NCBI GenBank assembly: GCA_021831685.1
Contig: JAKBMG010000104.1
Coordinates: 46,487 to 110,486, forward strand
Origin: Bacteroidota bacterium
Lineage (GTDB): Bacteria > Bacteroidota > Ignavibacteria > Ignavibacteriales > Ignavibacteriaceae
Length of the DNA stretch: 64,000 nucleotides
Direction: 5' to 3'
Shown one piece after another: positions 28,592 to 37,420 of the stretch. The notes under the pieces are model-generated. The model had not been told where the DNA came from. It searched no databases and saw only the letters and a program-made list of their open reading frames with translations. The position numbers and the translations under genes are program-made. The first letter of the stretch is position 1, and each line of letters begins with the position of its first letter.

Positions 28592-30370
28592 TTAAAAATT
28601 AGTTACCGGCTCCGAAACTTTTTCCTTTATAGTTTGAATCTCTCTTTCTTTAGGTTTAAGAAAAATTTTAATTACAAGAACAATCACACCGATAGATAAA
28701 ATGAACAACATGATATCAATTACCATCAAAATATAATTATGGGTATTAATGTAGCTCTCCAATAAAATAATTAATGAAGTAATAGTTGTAACAATCATGA
28801 ATATTGCAGGAAGCAGGGCATAGAAATATTTTTTACCTTTAATAAGTAGCCAGCTTGAGACCGCAAGCAGCCCGAGCGCAGCCAGCAATTGGTTTGCAGA
28901 ACCGAAAATAGGCCATAAAACTGAGAATGCATTTGAATAGCCGAGAATCCACATCAATAAAACAGAAATTCCTGCATTGACCCAGTAATACTTCAAAATC
29001 TTCGGGACAGTTTTGAAAAGTATTGTCCAGAGCTCCTCAAACAAATAACGGTTAAGGCGAATTGCCGCATCAAGTGTTGTAATTACAAAACCTTCAACTA
29101 AAAGAATCCCGAATACTGTACCGAGCGAAACCGGAATTCCAACTCCTTTGTTAAATAAATGTCCTGCAGCAAGAGAAAAACCCAAGATAGGATTGGATCT
29201 AATAGATGGATCTGAAGGCCATACAATTGATTTGTAATCAACAAAAGATAATCCAACGCCAATAGCGAGCACAACGCAAATTGCCAGTACCGATTCCAAC
29301 AGCATGGCGTTAAACCCGATCTTTCTTGCGTCTACTTCTTTTGATATTTGTTTACTGGTTGTACCTCCGGCAACAAGAGAATGGAATCCGGAAATAGCAC
29401 CGCAAGCAATTGTAATAAACATCATCGGCCATATAAAACCTAAGCTCTTTACACCTTCGGCAAGATTAAAACTTGGCATTGAGATTGCCGTTCCGCTAAA
29501 TCCGGTAAACAACAACGAAATTACCATAAGCGCAATACCGCCGTAAAGTATTTGGACATTTATAAAATCCCTCGGCTGCAGAATCAGCCAAACGGGAGTA
29601 CCAGCTGCTATTAAAACATAAACTGATATTATTATCATCCAGACGGTTGGAGATAATGTAACAGGATAAAATATTCCTAAAACAATTGAAACTGTACAAA
29701 TGAAAAACGCAATTAAGTAAGCATAGATTGACTTTATCCCTTTTTTAAAAATCAACCATCCGAGCAAAGGGGAAAGAAGAGTAATTATAATAACGGACAT
29801 TGAAGCAATGCCGCCTATTTTTCCGTAAGTGATTCCGTTTTTAATAACCGTATGAAGAATAGTTTCATTACTGGACAATCCAAGCTTTGTGAGAGGCCAT
29901 AGAGATGTGAGTGAAATTGCCGTTGCGCTAAGGAATGATGAGGTAATAAGTACTAGCATAAAAATAGTGAATGTTATAAAAAGATTGAAACCGGCTGTGC
30001 CAAGAGTTTTCCTCGCAACCTCTGCAATCGATCGTCCATTTTCGCGTATGCTAATAAAAAGAACAGTAAAATCATGCACAGCACCGAAGAAAATTCCACC
30101 GAAAACTATCCACAGCCACGCAGGTACTACACCGTAAAGTATTGCCATTGTAGGTCCAATTATCGGGCCCGCACCTGCAATAGCAGAAAAATGATGTGCG
30201 AAAACTACATAACGCTTAGTCGGAACAAAATCACGACCGTCGTTGTTTTTACTTGCAGGTGTCGGGTTAGAAGGATCTTCCCCCAAATTTTTAGCGATAT
30301 ATTTTGCATAAAATTTTGAAGCAAGAAAGAAAAGGAAGAGTGCCAAACCTAAAGAAAATAAAATAGTCAT
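28592..30370 (-). CDS. cstA: CstA family peptide/pyruvate carrier
   Basis: 592 residues, almost wholly hydrophobic with about 16 membrane helices. The CstA signature is clear: DGRDFVPTKRYVVFAHHFSA, IAGAGPIIGPTMAILYGVVP, and GAVHDFTVLFISIRENGRSI. The N-terminal family domain is followed by the DUF4161-like C-terminal part. Relatives import pyruvate or peptides when carbon is short. AGGAGAAAAT lies directly ahead of the ATG. Single gene, with a long upstream region that holds a REP-like element. Confidence 0.93.
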   Translation of the reverse strand: MTILFSLGLALFLFFLASKFYAKYIAKNLGEDPSNPTPASKNNDGRDFVPTKRYVVFAHHFSAIAGAGPIIGPTMAILYGVVPAWLWIVFGGIFFGAVHDFTVLFISIRENGRSIAEVARKTLGTAGFNLFITFTIFMLVLITSSFLSATAISLTSLWPLTKLGLSSNETILHTVIKNGITYGKIGGIASMSVIIITLLSPLLGWLIFKKGIKSIYAYLIAFFICTVSIVLGIFYPVTLSPTVWMIIISVYVLIAAGTPVWLILQPRDFINVQILYGGIALMVISLLFTGFSGTAISMPSFNLAEGVKSLGFIWPMMFITIACGAISGFHSLVAGGTTSKQISKEVDARKIGFNAMLLESVLAICVVLAIGVGLSFVDYKSIVWPSDPSIRSNPILGFSLAAGHLFNKGVGIPVSLGTVFGILLVEGFVITTLDAAIRLNRYLFEELWTILFKTVPKILKYYWVNAGISVLLMWILGYSNAFSVLWPIFGSANQLLAALGLLAVSSWLLIKGKKYFYALLPAIFMIVTTITSLIILLESYINTHNYILMVIDIMLFILSIGVIVLVIKIFLKPKEREIQTIKEKVSEPVTNF

Positions 30371-30477
30371 ATTTTCTCCTTTATATATTTGAACCCTGTT
30401 AGATCGAAAATTTTATTGTTTCTAAAAATTCTCTAAAAAATATTTAACTTAACTCAAGTTGACTGCCGCTGAAGGTA

Positions 30478-30581
30478 AGCCGTTAAAACGACTGATTTAT
30501 AGTGTTTGAAACAAGCAGCCCACGACTTCAAGTCGTGGGTAACTTGATGTAAAACCATATTTATTAACCGTTTCAACGGTT
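30478..30581. repeat. REP-like element with three hairpins
   Basis: The centre is a perfect palindrome, CCCACGACTT-C-AAGTCGTGGG (30519-30539), framed by CAAG and CTTG. On its right lies a small hairpin AACCGTTTCAACGGTT (30566-30581), on its left the related CCGTTAAAACG. This set resembles REP elements moved by REP-associated transposases in this phylum; no transposase gene lies in the window. The remainder of 30371-30779 shows no gene. Confidence 0.6.
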
Positions 30582-30779
30582 TCTAATTCCTAAATAAAGA
30601 CTACCGGTCAAATTGAGTAACTTAAAATAGTCTTTCTTTGAATAAAAAGTAAAGTGTTTCAAAGCCGGCTTATTACAAAATGCTCCATTGATATAGTCAT
30701 GGAGAAATCATCAGAATAAGAGAAAAATATAAAAAATGAAGTATACAAATTATATATAAAAAGAATTTCAGATATTGAC

Positions 30780-30956
30780 TTATTTTTTGGGAGCCTCCTC
30801 TTTCTTCTGAAATTTTAAACATTCCTTCCCGGATGTAACATAAACTTCTATAGACGGCATCTGTTTTGTCTTAATACCGAAACTTTTGCAACCATAGGGA
30901 TTATTAGGATCCCAAGTGATAAAAAAATGTTTGCACTTTCTGCAGTTAATAGCCAT
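30780..30956 (-). CDS. Small conserved zinc-ribbon-like protein (58 aa)
   Basis: 58 residues: starts MAINCRKCKHFFITWDPNNP, then YGCKSFGIKTKQMPS, later SGKECLKFQKK. The spacing Cys-X2-Cys, then Cys at 23 and 46, with His10 and FFITWDP, looks like a compact metal-binding ribbon that I believe is a conserved uncharacterised family in other bacteria. No strong ribosome site, but it follows the 58-residue gene at 31005-31181 by 48 bp on the same strand, so it may be read from the same mRNA. Function unknown. Confidence 0.65.
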   Translation of the reverse strand: MAINCRKCKHFFITWDPNNPYGCKSFGIKTKQMPSIEVYVTSGKECLKFQKKEEAPKK

Positions 30957-31004
30957 GCAGTAAATTCAAGAATTAATATGAATAAAATGAACACAAGTAA
31001 GGAG

Positions 31005-31181
31005 TTATTTTTTTATGTAAGCATTCAGACCAATGACGACTTTTTTGCCATCAATAACACAATCGGTGGGCATGTTTCCATGTGTAGTTGCTACCACTAA
31101 TGTTTTCCCGGATGCACTGGGTGTGGGCTTTTGTAACTCGATGACTATGATGAGCTTACCATCTTCTATTTTGACTTCCAT
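31005..31181 (-). CDS. Small conserved protein (58 aa), function unknown
   Basis: 58 residues: MEVKIEDGKLIIVIELQKPT, then PSASGKTLVVATTHGNMPTD and the end VVIGLNAYIKK. The ribosome site GGGAGA is about 8 bases before the ATG, which together with the protein-like pattern makes the frame convincing. A frame on the opposite strand (31033-31221) is its shadow. I recall similar small proteins annotated as hypothetical in diverse bacteria; no function is known to me. It precedes the small Cys-rich gene by 48 bp. Confidence 0.65.
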   Translation of the reverse strand: MEVKIEDGKLIIVIELQKPTPSASGKTLVVATTHGNMPTDCVIDGKKVVIGLNAYIKK

Positions 31182-31396
31182 TTTACTATTCTCCCAAGTT
31201 AAAATTATTACTATCGTTTGAATATATTACCATTGATAAATACACCTTATAACAAAATTATAGTGTGGTGTCTCAAAAACCAAATTTTTACACTTTATTT
31301 TTTATACAGTTTGTCTCTATACCTCATCTCCAATAATAGTTCAAGTGAAATAATATTTGGAATTCCTTAAAGCTTCTGTTTATTATTATATTTTCG

Positions 31397-33217
31397 TCAC
31401 CATACTTTTAGAGAAAGCAAACCGTTTCCGGGATTCTCAAAAGGTCCGGGTGTTGGATTAGTTTCCTTCCGAGGCTTACCAAAGTAGTCTGTATCAATGC
31501 GAATCGACGAACCATCGGGATTTTCATACGAAAGATTAGGAATTGCTGCCTTCCCCAGTAGCTCTGTTGTTATTAGTTTACGCTTTCGTTCTTTAATCCA
31601 GGCTTTATCGAATTTGATATCCAAGTAAAATACACCTGTCTTTTCAACTAACTTGATTGCAGGATCAAAATCCTTTTTAACAATAGGATTCTTTTCAAAC
31701 TTAGAAGGATTGGCTCCATTTAGGAACACATTGCCATCCATCCATACCGGCAATTGAACATTATCATAAATACTCAAATCGAAACGTTGTACGAATATAT
31801 TGTTATAAAAACGATCGTCTCCTAATGGGTTATCGTGAAATCCTGCATTCTCAGTTGAATGCGCCTTGAGAAATGGTGTCTGACGGGCATCATAGGAAAG
31901 TAGTTTGATCGCTCCAGCAAATAAATTATGAACATAGGCGCCTCCCTGTGAAATGTTTATTAGCGACATTTGTGAGAGGAAAAGGTTATTGTCCATCAGA
32001 AATGGTCCGTGATCTACTTCGACAAATACATCTTCACCATTATCATTAAAGAGATTCTTTGAGACACGCGTACCTTGTGCCATCCAGTCAAGCCAGAGCC
32101 CGCGAATCGTTTTATAGATATGATTCCGGCTGATGGTAACGTCAATAGCTCCATGGAACTTTATAGCTGCCAACTCTGCACCCGCAAACCATTTTAGAAC
32201 GCGAATATCATGGATGGTATTGCCGGTGACCGTGCTGAATGCAGCACCAAGACTGCCGACGATGCCTGCTTGCTCGCAGTGAGAGATGATATTGTTGCGA
32301 ACGACATGGTGTCCAATGTTTTCCTTCGTCCAGCCGTTTTTGTAGGCTCGTTCGATGGTCTTGACATAGCCTTCAGCAGAATTTTCAGAAGTGTTATCCC
32401 ATTGGTCGCCATATTTACCTAGGGTGATCCCAGAGCAAATAGAATACTTAATTACATTATTTTCGATAATCCAGCCTTTACTCCAGTTGGTACCAATTAA
32501 ACCAATTTGCTCTGCTGTAGGCGGCGCCCAAGGTGTTGCCGCATCCTCCATAATGAAGCCGCGCACAGTAATGTAGTTGATGCCTGTTTTTTCCGGGTAG
32601 AACACTGTTTGACGAACGTTAATTTCTACCAATTGTTTATTGGGATTAACTCCTTTGAACTGAGCCCAGATCGTAGTGTTGTTACTATCTACTTTTCCGA
32701 ACCAGAGTGCATTTGTTCCCATAGGTTTCTTTACATCATCAAGATTGGCAGCCTCCGTAAGCCAGTTACCGTTAAGATAAACAGCACCTGTATGATGCTT
32801 TCGTCCCTCAGGATCAAACCAGTCCCCGTGAATGAGGTCGCTGTATGGATTGAATCTATCAAAGAATGAATTTGGAATCATTACTTTCCAAACATCACCC
32901 TGTTCTTTCATCCAGTTCTTAATAACTTCGGAACCTTTAATTACAACTTTTTCTCCACGTGCTGCTTCGTAGACGATCCGCTTTGAATCCGATTCACCTC
33001 CGCGCGGAGGATTGATGCGTTCGCGATAAATACCTTTATGCACAATTATAATATCACCTGGCTGCGCTAAGTCTGCAGCTCGCTGGATTGTAAGCAGCGG
33101 GGCAGCCAACGTTCCTGGATTGGAATCATTACCTGTTTTAGAAACGTGGAGATCTGTACCATAAATGACAACAGCAAACATGATAATGATTAAGAATATT
33201 CCGGCTGCTATTTTCAT
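31397..33217 (-). CDS. Secreted right-handed parallel beta-helix protein
   Basis: 606 residues with a signal peptide (1-20, ending VVIYG). Residues 22-100 match the DUF1565-type opening: DLHVSKTGNDSNPGTLAAPL, TIQRAADLAQPGDIIIVHKG, IYRERI. The rest has repeated Asn- and Gly-rich turns (IIENNVIKYSICSGI, HHVVRNNIISHCEQAGIVGS, VTISRNHIYKTIRGLWLD) of a pectate-lyase-like beta-helix. Such proteins bind or cleave polysaccharides outside the cell. I cannot identify catalytic residues, so activity is unproven. AGGAGCG precedes the ATG. Single gene. Confidence 0.85.
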   Translation of the reverse strand: MKIAAGIFLIIIMFAVVIYGTDLHVSKTGNDSNPGTLAAPLLTIQRAADLAQPGDIIIVHKGIYRERINPPRGGESDSKRIVYEAARGEKVVIKGSEVIKNWMKEQGDVWKVMIPNSFFDRFNPYSDLIHGDWFDPEGRKHHTGAVYLNGNWLTEAANLDDVKKPMGTNALWFGKVDSNNTTIWAQFKGVNPNKQLVEINVRQTVFYPEKTGINYITVRGFIMEDAATPWAPPTAEQIGLIGTNWSKGWIIENNVIKYSICSGITLGKYGDQWDNTSENSAEGYVKTIERAYKNGWTKENIGHHVVRNNIISHCEQAGIVGSLGAAFSTVTGNTIHDIRVLKWFAGAELAAIKFHGAIDVTISRNHIYKTIRGLWLDWMAQGTRVSKNLFNDNGEDVFVEVDHGPFLMDNNLFLSQMSLINISQGGAYVHNLFAGAIKLLSYDARQTPFLKAHSTENAGFHDNPLGDDRFYNNIFVQRFDLSIYDNVQLPVWMDGNVFLNGANPSKFEKNPIVKKDFDPAIKLVEKTGVFYLDIKFDKAWIKERKRKLITTELLGKAAIPNLSYENPDGSSIRIDTDYFGKPRKETNPTPGPFENPGNGLLSLKVW

Positions 33218-33443
33218 TTTACGCTCCTTATTATTAATTCTTGAACTTCCTATCTAAAACTACTATAAAAATAATAATCAAACCTTTTATTATAAAGATT
33301 TATAAAAATGTATATCAAGGAGTTTGATATAAGTAATTCACTTTACGCAAAAGGTTATTATTACATAGTGAGAAACCCCCGAGGTTTTTTCCCAATCTCA
33401 GAATTACCGAGGAATACTATTTGCCCATGACATTTCTAAAGAG

Positions 33444-33704
33444 TTACAGTCCTCTATAAATATCTTTCCTGTGTCCAACCTGAATAATTATTATTTTATT
33501 TTCTGCTTCATCAATTTGATAAATTACTCTGTAGTTGCCGAACCGTATTCTAAATTCGTTTTCTCTACCGGCAAGTTTTCTATATCCGTGTGGTCGTGGT
33601 TGTTGCTTCAGTAATTGAAATTTATCCCAGATTTTATTTTTTTCTTTCGAAGGTAGCTTGTTAAAGTCTTTGATAACTTTTTCTTTGAACTCAAGTATGT
33701 ACAT
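33444..33704 (-). CDS. RelE/ParE-type toxin
   Basis: 86 residues, the usual size of RelE-fold toxins. Typical features: MYILEFKEKVIKDFNKLPSK at the start, LAGRENEFRIRFGNYRVIYQ in the core, and IIIIQVGHRKDIYRGL at the end, the basic beta-strand region that cleaves ribosome-bound mRNA in relatives. Its ATG overlaps the stop of the upstream antitoxin as TAATG, the standard arrangement of such modules. mRNA cleavage is inferred from family. Confidence 0.88.
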   Translation of the reverse strand: MYILEFKEKVIKDFNKLPSKEKNKIWDKFQLLKQQPRPHGYRKLAGRENEFRIRFGNYRVIYQIDEAENKIIIIQVGHRKDIYRGL

Positions 33705-33901
33705 TAATCCATCTTGATTTTCTTCTTAAAATCATCTTCAGATATATTAGAATCTTTTCCCCGGTCTTCTATGATTTTAATACACTCGTTATCCTCGATT
33801 ATCTCAAGCATTTCTTTGTATACTTTATAGTCAACAAGAACACTCTTAGGCTTGCCGCTTTTATTATAAAATATTTTCTCTCTGGTTTTTAATTCGATCA
33901 T
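33704..33901 (-). CDS. Antitoxin of the RelE-type module
   Basis: 65 residues, acidic toward the C-terminus (IIEDRGKDSNISEDDFKKKI), with VLVDYKVYKEMLEIIEDNE resembling Phd/YefM-type antitoxins, which bind DNA with the N-terminus and the toxin with the C-terminus. Directly upstream of the toxin with a one-base overlap. Probably represses its own promoter in the 464-bp gap before it, but I see no clear operator. Confidence 0.78.
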   Translation of the reverse strand: MIELKTREKIFYNKSGKPKSVLVDYKVYKEMLEIIEDNECIKIIEDRGKDSNISEDDFKKKIKMD

Positions 33902-34328
33902 TTTATATATCCTGAAGTATTAATAAAAAATACTTTATTTGCCCATAAAAATCAATTTTTATAAAAGACTTAAGCTTAATAATATTTTATTGTTCCACCC
34001 TCAATTCGCCATTAAACTTTTTCGGTGTTTAACAGTCAAAACCAGATTATTCCTCAGATCCAGGTTCACATTATTCACTCAATTTAAGAATTATATCCTA
34101 TTGCAAATTAGGTAGGTAATACTTTTGGTCTCAGACACAATGGAAGTTAACTTCTAATTCTTACCACCCCCAATAAAATAATTTACCAAACACTTACTGG
34201 TGATAATTCAATAATTTTTATTGTATTACTTAATTTTATCTTAAATTTGAAATCTTTGATCTTCCAACTAAAATTAGAGTTAACCATATAAGGAAAAATG
34301 AAGTGCGGATTTGGCCTAAAATAATAAA
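33902..34328. other. AT-rich intergenic region, nothing identified
   Basis: About 430 bp between the antitoxin gene and the tRNA terminator. No reading frame with protein-like pattern, no strong inverted repeat, and no copy of the repeat families. It should contain the antitoxin promoter. Confidence 0.4.
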
Positions 34329-34358
34329 CCCCGAAGAGTTAATTAAACAACTTCGGGG
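34329..34358 (-). terminator. Terminator of tRNA-Asn
   Basis: CCCCGAAG and CTTCGGGG form an 8-bp perfect stem with a 14-base loop, and on the minus strand the stem is followed by TTTATTATTTT. It lies 8 bp past the 3' end of the tRNA. Confidence 0.75.
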
Positions 34359-34365
34359 CTATCTG

Positions 34366-34437
34366 CTCCGCGAGCAGGACTCGAACCTGCAACCCTTCGG
34401 TTAACAGCCGAATGCTCCACCATTGAGCTATCGCGGA
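34366..34437 (-). tRNA. tRNA-Asn (GTT)
   Basis: Read on the minus strand: TCCGCGA acceptor pairs with TCGCGGA, D-arm AGCTCAATGGTGGAGC, anticodon arm with CTGTTAA (anticodon GTT), and TΨC arm GCAGGTTCGAGTCCTGC. All four arms pair. CCA is not encoded after the discriminator G. Confidence 0.96.
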
Positions 34438-34640
34438 ATTGCTTTCTTAAAAAGGCTTACAAAATTAAAGTTTATACCCATCTTTGTCAAGCTATTAAAA
34501 CATTATTTCCAAACAAATGATCCTTTATTCATGAAATAGACGATATCAACTCTGCCTAAAAAGTAAAATTTCCCATTAATTCTTAAACTTGAGCAATCCA
34601 ATATGAGAAAACAATAAAAATTGCGTGAATTATTTTATCC

Positions 34641-35348
34641 TCACAATTGTATTGTCGAGAAATTGTTTACCGGATTAAATATCTTGCTTTCTGTCATACC
34701 GGAAATAATTGCATCGGAGTGTTTACCCATAAATACTAACGGTATTGTAGCAAGAAGAATTTCTGCATCAAGAGAAACAGAAATATTCTCGCTGTATTTA
34801 ATGTCGAGATGTAAAAGGTTTTCGATGCCCTGACTTCTATCTCCGTGAACCTGCCACAACCCGGTAATGCCTGGTTTAACTTTTATTAATTGCCGCCTGC
34901 GGTAATAATCAGGATGTTTATGTCTAAGAATTTTAAGATCGCTAATCATTAAAGGACGGGGACCGATCAGACTCATTTCTCCTTTAAGTACATTAATTAT
35001 TTGTGGGAGCTCATCTAAGCCCGATTTCCGTAACCACCTGCAAAACGAAGGCACATAATCCGAAAGGTGCTGCTTATGTAAGATGTTTTCATCCCTTCCA
35101 GGATTATTATCGATGTTTGGCTTAATTGTTTTGAATTTGTAAATATTAAAGACGTGTTTTTCCTCCGTTATCCCTCTCTCCTGGACAATAAAAGGCAGCG
35201 ACCTAAATATCAGAAATAAAATAATGGCTGTTACAAGCATGAAAGGCGATGCAATTAGTAGGATAATAATTCCTAAAAGAAAATCTAAAATGTTTTTAAT
35301 CAAAAAAAAATTCTTGTCTGATATTCTTAGTTTTGTATTTCTTTTCAT
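34641..35348 (-). CDS. Undecaprenyl-phosphate sugar-1-phosphate transferase
   Basis: 235 residues of the bacterial sugar transferase family that starts exopolysaccharide or O-antigen repeat units on the lipid carrier. One membrane helix at about 18-45 (LGIIILLIASPFMLV). Family motifs: FNIYKFKTIK, WLRKSGLDELPQIINVLKGE, MSLIGPRPLM and KPGITGLWQVHGDRS. It is alone, away from other polysaccharide genes, which lie near 54 kb. Sugar specificity unknown. Confidence 0.9.
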   Translation of the reverse strand: MKRNTKLRISDKNFFLIKNILDFLLGIIILLIASPFMLVTAIILFLIFRSLPFIVQERGITEEKHVFNIYKFKTIKPNIDNNPGRDENILHKQHLSDYVPSFCRWLRKSGLDELPQIINVLKGEMSLIGPRPLMISDLKILRHKHPDYYRRRQLIKVKPGITGLWQVHGDRSQGIENLLHLDIKYSENISVSLDAEILLATIPLVFMGKHSDAIISGMTESKIFNPVNNFSTIQL

Positions 35349-35390
35349 TATGGAAATTTTTATAAATCTCTATTATTTAACTCTACCTGT

Positions 35391-35413
35391 ATAAGGGCAT
35401 CACTAATAACTCC
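35391..35413. repeat. Possible solo end related to the 7.7-kb MITE
   Basis: ATAAGGGCATCACTAATAAC begins with the same ATAA-GGGCA junction as the element at 7745 and continues with similar bases. No matching right end was found nearby, so this is only a suggestion. Confidence 0.25.
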
Positions 35414-35426
35414 TTTGCCTAACAAA

Positions 35427-35474
35427 GTGGAATAATGGAATGTCGGGGAATTTCCAACTACTCCATTATTCCAC
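35427..35474. repeat. Palindromic repeat, family 2, best-preserved copy
   Basis: GTGGAATAATGGAATGT at the left, CTCCATTATTCCAC at the right (35461-35474): 13 of 14 bases complementary, loop about 20. It lies between the RCC1 gene end and the sugar transferase gene. Confidence 0.6.
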
Positions 35475-35491
35475 CACTCCTTCACTCCTTC

Positions 35492-37420
35492 CTACTTCAT
35501 CAAAAGCATTTTCCTGACCTCTGTTTTCTCATTCGTTTGAAGCTTATAGTAATAAATGCCGCTTGCCAGGCTGCCTGAACGGTAAGAAGGGTCGTTCCTG
35601 TTAAAAGTTAAGTTATAAACCTGACCCGCCACAGCATTACCGTTGAACAATGTCGAAACCTTTTTGCCGAGTATATCGTGGATAGTTAATGTAGCATAAG
35701 TATTTTTACTTACTCCGAATTGTATTTGCGTAGATGGATTAAAAGGATTAGGATAATTTTGACTTAACAAAAATCCGTTCAGTATTTCAGCCGCATTAAC
35801 ATCTATAACGGAGCTATACTCAAAATTGCCGTCGTTATCTACTTGCTTTAATCTATATCTAACCTTTCCGTTGAATGAATTAATATCGACAAAAGAATAA
35901 CTCTTTGGCGAATTACTGTTGCCGCTTCCTTTAACAAATCCAATCTTTTCCCAAATGCCTGCAGCCAATTGCCCATTGTCTTTTTGCCGCTCTACCTCAA
36001 AGCCATAGTTATTTTCTTCCGTCGCTGTATCCCATTGCAATTCTACTTTATCTCCGGAATATTTTGCTGTGAAGATTGTTAATTCTACAGGCAGTGCACC
36101 TCCGGGAACTTGCGCAATAACAGGGAGAGAAGTTGCACTAGTGGAATTGTTTCCCAACTGACCATTGGTATTATATCCCCATGTATAAACAGTCCCGTCC
36201 TGCGCAAGAGCAAAAGAATGAAATGCTCCCGTAGAAACCGCAACAATCTTATTACTTGAATTATCTCCGAGATAAGTAGAGCCGGAATAGGCTCCCTTTA
36301 ATACTTTTACAGGGACATAACTATCTTTATTTGAACCATCTCCCAACTGACCATAGTTATTATGCCCCCACGTATAAACAGTATTGTCCTGGGCAATAGC
36401 AATGCAATGGCTCTCTCCCCCAACGAGTGAAATGATCTTATTGCTTGCGTCGTCGCCAAGGTAAGCAGTGCCGGAATAAGCTCCCTTTAATACTTTTACA
36501 GGAACATATCTATGTTGGGTTGAGCTATCTCCCAACTGACCAGTTGTATTACGCCCCCATGTATAAACAGTATTGTCCTGGGCAATAGCAATGCAATGAC
36601 TATCTCCCGCAATAACTGAAATGATTTTGTTACTTGAATTATCACCAAGATATTTTGTGCCGGGATAAGCTCCCATTAATACTTTTATTGGTACATAGCT
36701 AGTTGTAGTTGTGTTATTTCCTAACTGACCATAAATATTATTTCCCCATGTAAAAACGCTACCGTCCTCAGCTAAAGCTAATGAATAATTATATCCCGCA
36801 GACACCGCAATGATCTTATTACTTGGGTTATCGCCAAGATAATTAATGCCGGGATAAGCGCCCATTGGTATTTTTACAGGTGTATTGCTAGTTCCAAGAT
36901 AATAATTTCCCCATGTATAAACTGTTCCGTCTTGAGCAAGGGCGACGGAATGAACATTCCCCGCAGACACTGCAATGATCTTATTACTTGGGTTATCACC
37001 AAGGTAAGCAATCCCGGAATAAGATCCCTTTGATACTTTTATCGGAATACTGCTATTTGTTGTAGTGCTATTTCCCAATTCGCCGTCACTATTAAGTCCC
37101 CAAGTGAAAACAGTCCCGTCTTCGGCAAGAGCAATGGAATGAAATCTTCCCATAGCTACTGAAATAATCTTATTGCTTGAGTTATCTCCAAGGTAAGTAG
37201 TGCCGGAATATGCTCCCCTTGATACTTCTACTGGGACATGACTTTCTTTTGTTGTACCGTTTCCCAGCGCACCATAAAAGTTCTGTCCCCATGTGTAAAC
37301 AGTGCCGTCGGATTTAAGTAAGATAGTATGATATCCCTGTCCCATACCAAGTGATTGAGGTAAAATAGCAAATGGTAAAAATGAGAAAATCAGAGAAAAA
37401 AGTATTACTGTTATTTTCAT
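35492..37420 (-). CDS. Secreted RCC1-repeat propeller protein with type IX sorting domain
   Basis: 642 residues. Signal peptide at 1-21. Residues 22-450 hold seven RCC1-type repeats, each with a version of HSIALAEDGTVYTWG; repeat 3 is shortened after the tryptophan. Seven repeats make one closed seven-bladed propeller. Most blades are separated by a linker that contains YLGDNSSNKII. Residues 460-550 form a fibronectin-like module (VELQWDTATEENNYGFEVER). Residues 555-642 are a type IX secretion sorting domain (SQNYPNPFNPST, then SGIYYYKLQT, ending RKMLLMK). So it is sent across the outer membrane and probably attached. Ligand unknown. Upstream 870 bp are non-coding. Confidence 0.9.
   Translation of the reverse strand: MKITVILFSLIFSFLPFAILPQSLGMGQGYHTILLKSDGTVYTWGQNFYGALGNGTTKESHVPVEVSRGAYSGTTYLGDNSSNKIISVAMGRFHSIALAEDGTVFTWGLNSDGELGNSTTTNSSIPIKVSKGSYSGIAYLGDNPSNKIIAVSAGNVHSVALAQDGTVYTWGNYYLGTSNTPVKIPMGAYPGINYLGDNPSNKIIAVSAGYNYSLALAEDGSVFTWGNNIYGQLGNNTTTTSYVPIKVLMGAYPGTKYLGDNSSNKIISVIAGDSHCIAIAQDNTVYTWGRNTTGQLGDSSTQHRYVPVKVLKGAYSGTAYLGDDASNKIISLVGGESHCIAIAQDNTVYTWGHNNYGQLGDGSNKDSYVPVKVLKGAYSGSTYLGDNSSNKIVAVSTGAFHSFALAQDGTVYTWGYNTNGQLGNNSTSATSLPVIAQVPGGALPVELTIFTAKYSGDKVELQWDTATEENNYGFEVERQKDNGQLAAGIWEKIGFVKGSGNSNSPKSYSFVDINSFNGKVRYRLKQVDNDGNFEYSSVIDVNAAEILNGFLLSQNYPNPFNPSTQIQFGVSKNTYATLTIHDILGKKVSTLFNGNAVAGQVYNLTFNRNDPSYRSGSLASGIYYYKLQTNEKTEVRKMLLMK

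Noticed and set aside
31033..31221. 62-codon plus-strand frame
   Set aside because: Antisense shadow of the better supported 58-residue gene at 31005-31181, which has a ribosome site.
36000..37400. Regular DNA repeats as a CRISPR or satellite
   Set aside because: The periodicity is explained by RCC1 propeller blades in a full reading frame.
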